DNA from: Sphaeroforma arctica JP610
Taxonomy: Eukaryota; Opisthokonta; Ichthyosporea; Ichthyophonida
Reading direction: 5' to 3'
DNA length: 30,152 nt
Assembly (NCBI RefSeq): GCF_001186125.1
Contig: NW_014040549.1
Span: 230,319-260,470 of the forward strand
Made by a program: the position numbers and the translations under genes. Below the pieces are notes generated by a model that was given only the letters and a program-made list of their open reading frames with translations, was not told the origin of the DNA and searched no databases. How positions within the stretch are numbered: position 1 is the first letter of the stretch; each line of letters begins with the position of its first letter. Positions 25,289-30,152 of this stretch are shown piece after piece.

Positions 25289-25619
25289 ACTGTATAGAAT
25301 TGCTTATGTAGATACAGGCTTACAAACTGACAGTATTCTGTTCTGAGAAACGAGCTTCCACTGATGTATGTACTTGAGCGTAGGCTTGTACACGTGGCGA
25401 TTAAAAGGGGAAGTTGACCATAAACGCACTTCCGTTTGCCTATACAACAGAGTATATTCGTGTCTCTCTCTGGCTTCACCCACTACCATAGGTGAAATAA
25501 ATATACAATACAAGAGTACTACACACCTGCGCTGGCAACAAAACGAGAGACTACACACCAAATCCTCTCTAACTTTCTCTCTCGTGGGCTTGTTTTGGCG
25601 GAGGAAATTACACAATGTA

Positions 25620-28600
25620 GGTGAATAAACTACGGTTTATTCAAATACAAACAAAGTGACAACCGACAACCGACCCAGTTTTTATTTGATAATAAAAAAC
25701 TTGGAACATAGACTACCCCGCAAAGGGGAGTGAGCTGAGCTCAGTGTCAGAGCGAACCAAGTTCACTCTACCGGTTTTAGAACCCTACACCAGGTTTTTC
25801 TACAGTGTGCCCACCGGGTCCACCACGCGGACCAAAGTCCCACTCGGATATGCATATATCCAGTTTTCACATCAATAAACCCTTTAGTTCTTCCAAACCA
25901 AAGTTTATAGAGGTTCATAGGTTATGGGCATTTATTTTGAACTCTCTCTCTATGGTTCGAAGTTCTGACGACGACTCTGTACGAGTCTCATCCTACAATG
26001 GTCCCCGCCTCGCTCTAGACGGGGCCAACGTTGACAAGTGGTACGCCAGACTAACTGTCAACTCCATAGCCGGCCAGAAACAATCCTTGGCTCACATCTT
26101 TGAGTTCCATGATCAGACACCCGACGAAGTTGCCGACATCACATCGCAACAGGTATCAGCAGCGATTGAACAGAGACTCCTTCACGCCCGGACCCCCCTC
26201 CGCCACCCCACGCTCCAGCGCACTACGCTAGCCAGTACTTTTCTCGATGATCACACTATAGACTCCACGTACCACAAGGCCCAATCCTTGCATATGCGTT
26301 TATTTTCTGACGAAGTCATTGACTCTCTGAACCAAGGGCTCCTCATCGCCCCACCGTGGGTCCTTCTTGCACACCTGCTTCAGGAATACGGCCATATGTC
26401 TCACAAGAAGTATAAGTCAATCAATAGACAATACCTTCGAGATTTTGAACGAGAACCAACCAAACACGTGCGTATATGAGCTACACGTTGCTCCAAACTC
26501 CAAGAGCTTGCCGAGAATCAACAACTAATTCTCACTAATGACTTCATCATGGATATATTCCTCCGTGGTCTGGACTCCGATAAACAGGAACAAGCACACC
26601 AATATCTTGTCAACAGACACCCACGGCCCACCCCACCACCCCTATGCATCTACAAGCACCTTGAAACATGGGCACAAACTAAACCTGATTTCGTCAACGC
26701 CCCCCACTGTTGCCGCTATTAAGCCTACTAGTCAAGCAAAAGGGGTCACATCCCCGACTGACCAAACACTTCAACTACTGCTTAAACATCTGGATCGCCT
26801 TGAGGGCGCAACTGCTAACAACCAACACCATAGCACTCAAGCACACCATGCACAAACACGTCCTCCACCCGGCCGCCCTCCGTGCTTTGTATGCTGGTCT
26901 ACAAACCACACTGCAAATGTATGCATGCGTGCGTGTGGTCGCTGCGGTACTAAGGATCACATGAACAAGGACTGCACTGCTGGCTTGCCAAGCTAAGGGA
27001 CACAAATCTATTGTATGCGGTAAACATACCAATAAAGACAATTTCCCCTATTTGCATTATCCCAAAATTGCATCCATCACTATTGATAATTCTCTATGAC
27101 GTCACCAAGACCACCTACAGGTAGACAGTGGTGCTGGTGTCAACTATATACCAGACTATCTTTCACATCTATTAGTCGATACACACACAGGACAGTTTTT
27201 ACTCCGTCTCGCCGACAATTCTACCATCATTATTATACTCAAGCGTGGTATCCTACCCGGTCTTGGTGTTACTTATGTCGGAACAAATGAAATCCAGCCG
27301 TTGGTATCGCAAAACCAACTTCAAGATAACGGGTTCCATCTTATTTTCCCCCAAAATACAAGATAGTGCATTATCAAACACTCGGACAACACATTATACC
27401 TGTCACAAAGTAAGGAAGGGTACCATGTTCTATACCAGAAACTCCATCAATTGACAACACTCTTGTCAACATGTCCCCCTGCAGTCAAGAATGCCACGCC
27501 ACAGCACTCCAAGCAACCACCAACTGCAACGCACCCGACTATTGACAGCACACAGCAGCAAACCAACCAACCAAGCAACTCCTGCTACGCAACGCCCTCC
27601 TGCCGATACGCCACAGCAAACCAACCACGCACCGGCTGTAACGCCACATGTGACACCACAACGCAGACATGCTCCCACCCAACCACCCGCGGGCACACAA
27701 AACACTAACACACAACAACGTGTACACACTCAGCCTGCACCCGCTGCAGATGCAAACACCAGGGCCTCTCAGTCCACCACTCAGCCAGCAACAACAACCC
27801 CTGCATGAGGTACAACACAATCATATGACTCCTACCATCGAGTCATGGGTCATCTCAGCCGTGCAACCACACTAAAAATGGCTAAGAAAGCAGGCATCAC
27901 ACTCACATTCCCACCGACAGTGAACGTTCGCACAGAATAATGGTTTCTTAATAAGAAAGATGTGCTAGACGGTCTCACATACCTGGATGTGGAGTGTGAT
28001 ATCGACCTATGTGCTTACAAGGATAATGAGCAAGCGCCTTTATTTACCGGCCCGGACGGTGGCATCGTCGATGACTGGCGCAAAGTCACAACTTTGTAGA
28101 TTATAAACTATGCTATACTAATCCTAAATGGTCTGATATATCCCAGATGCTGGCTGTTAACGCATCCTCCGGACTAAACTAGTTATGGTTCTCCCACTCC
28201 GTCCTTGTGCAAAATGGTGGAACACAATCATGTCCCGGATACAGTCACAGCCATACATCATACGCAACACAGAGACCACGTTCCTACGCCACGGTGACCA
28301 AGTTGTCGGCAAACCATCATGGACATACACACTTATTGCACTAGTTGGGCCAATACACACGTTCGTATCTCCACAACAAACACTCAACGATGCTATTATC
28401 TTTGTGCGTGCCAATCCTGAGTACCCTAAACACTGCCCTGTCTGCATCGAGGGTAAAATCCAGAACAAGAACGTGCACATGGCACAACCGACTCTCCAAG
28501 GACCCATCCCAGCTAACAGAAATGGATACCGATACACCCTCAATATGATCTTTGACGCCACTAAATTTGGCACTCACTCCCAACTCAAAGCGAAAGAAAA

Positions 28601-30152
28601 CATGCACACACACATCCGCAAGTTACTAGTTCAAATACCACGCCAATGAAAACCTCACACCATCGTTGCCGACGGTGACTCCGTTTTCAACAGCCGCAAC
28701 ACTCAAGAGGAGATACTCACAGACAAAATTATCATGAGACAACTCCACCCAACACACTGCAACTCAATGGCCTGGTCGAACGCGCCCATGGTACTCTCAA
28801 CGGACTCACACGTACAGCACTTTTGGATGCCTGTATGCCTTTACCATTATGGGGTTATGCCAAAACTTGGGCTGATTACATCTGCAACACTACGCTTGCC
28901 ACCAAAAACATGCACAACACATCACTTGAATCATTTCACCAATGTAAGCTCATCTGCAATCCCACAGCTCGATTTGTATGCATTGTAGCCTTCCGCCTCT
29001 CCGATGATACACTTAAGAAACAGCACAAGTACAGCACTCGCGTGGTCTTGATGTATTCTTGGGCATGACACCCAACTCTACCACTGACACTTATCGCATT
29101 CGAAATTTGGCTACACAACACATCCTCGACTGCCGCGATATCAGATTTTACACTAGTGAGAATGCTCAATGGTCTTCAGATGGCAAGCGTGCAACACGAT
29201 CAAAAACCCCATCGTCTTACACCATACCGACACTGTGGACAAACCCTGCTACGACCACTAACAATCCACAATCGACCACTGTCCCCTATGTTGGTCCGGT
29301 ACCACCACCAGCTACTGCCCCGCTCCCGGATTCAGTTCCCTCCAATGGTACCAGTCCCAACACTACAACCAATACCGTGCCACCCACCCCCAATATGCAC
29401 GGTCCCACTAACACTGATACAATATCACATACCTTACCACATCCACCACTACCACCAACGCAGTCACCTACCGCAGTACCATTACCTGTCCCCAGCAGCA
29501 CTAATCCTGTCCCTGCCGATCCCCTGAACCAATCCTTTGCCTCCAATGACTCTCAGCACAACAACCATGGCTCGTGCACTTCTCACTCGCACACTTCGTC
29601 GTCCGACTACCACTCATTCTCCGACTCATCCTCTCCACCTGGCCCACCTGCCTGGTGGGCCTCCTCCCCTGATACGTATCAGCATTTTGTATAAAAAAAA
29701 CATGCTGCCCTGGTCGCCCAGCGAGCTAAACAGCGAGCGGCTGCTCATGATTACGAACTTCGCTCTCTACCTTCATCTACAACAACCACCGCCCAGGCTT
29801 CTCCCCCAGTACGCACGCCCCAGCCAACACCACTCTTTCAGGTTCCACGAGTGACACCAGTGGCATTCACTCCAGCTCCAGCCTTGGATCCATACCTTCG
29901 TACGCAGTCCACTCCTCATACCCAACCTGCTAATTTTACCACCCACCCGCCTACTGAATCCGGTCCGGCTGTACCCACCCGCCCGTCAATCGCGACCGCC
30001 TCGGAAACATCTACTCATGCTGAGCAGATTCTCCCACCTTCCGCCTTCGCCATCACACCTTCTAATAGATCTGAGATCACTCTCCTCGAAATTGCTTCAC
30101 TGCTTGATGACAATGTCCCCAAATCTATCCCAGCCGCGATGAAGCTTTGTGG
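25620..30152 (+). mobile_element. Ty1/copia LTR retrotransposon, broken, running off the window edge
   Basis: Parts in copia order on the plus strand: a possible primer-binding site at about 25744 (GTGTCAGAGCGAACC, like the tRNA-Met-type sites of the family); gag from about 25950; a zinc knuckle CGRCGTKDHMNKDC (C-x2-C-x4-H-x4-C) near 26940; an aspartic protease with VDSGAGVNYIPDYLSHLL near 27120; the pre-integrase motif HRVMGHLSRATTLKMAKK near 27840; an integrase with CPVCIEGK near 28440 and LNGLVERAHGTLNG near 28760; then a long Pro/Ser/Thr-rich linker (about 29170-30060) leading to the RT region at the edge. The 5' LTR should lie left of about 25743, but its left border is unresolved. The 3' LTR is outside the window. 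The element looks broken, with on the order of ten interruptions, so it is a fossil. Its age cannot be set from LTR divergence here. Confidence 0.88.

Overview
This is eukaryotic nuclear DNA. Three genes are built of exons whose GT/AG borders and reading phases agree. Introns are rich in microsatellites and minisatellites, and the right end holds a Ty1/copia retroelement. Nothing points to bacteria, organelles or a free virus. AT-rich satellites, frequent introns and a RanBP2/Nup2-like nucleoporin would fit a unicellular relative of animals and fungi, such as an ichthyosporean. That placement is inference only.

Layout. 1-1071: AT-rich flank with simple repeats. 1072-4707 (+): four-exon gene for a ~201-residue protein with a mitochondrial-type N-terminus; family not recognised. 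5006-6122 (-): decayed, AT-rich coding-like block of unknown origin. 6318-6463 (+): a weak, isolated exon candidate. 6728-21062 (-): a seven-exon gene for a ~2797-residue nucleoporin-like protein, with a Q-rich N-terminus, nine Ran-binding-domain (RanBD1) units, two RanBP2-type zinc fingers and FG linkers. One 6.7-kb exon encodes most of it. 21166-25288 (-): a six-exon gene for a ~407-residue leucine-rich-repeat protein with an unassigned C-terminal half. It lies only 103 bp upstream of the nucleoporin gene on the same strand. About 25.6 kb to the window end (+): a broken Ty1/copia element (gag, protease, integrase, start of the RT region) that runs off the edge.

The nucleoporin would act at the nuclear pore: RanBDs bind RanGTP, RanBP2-type zinc fingers typically bind Ran, and FG linkers bind transport receptors. 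No functional link to its neighbours is visible. The most unusual features are the nine-RanBD architecture with decayed end units, and a ~48-bp intronic minisatellite that repeats the 5' splice-site sequence of the exon beside it. Also notable are a duplicated exon tail in the LRR gene and a nearly perfect 59-bp duplication at that gene's stop codon.

All exon joins were made by hand from splice signals and phase. No transcript or database evidence was available.
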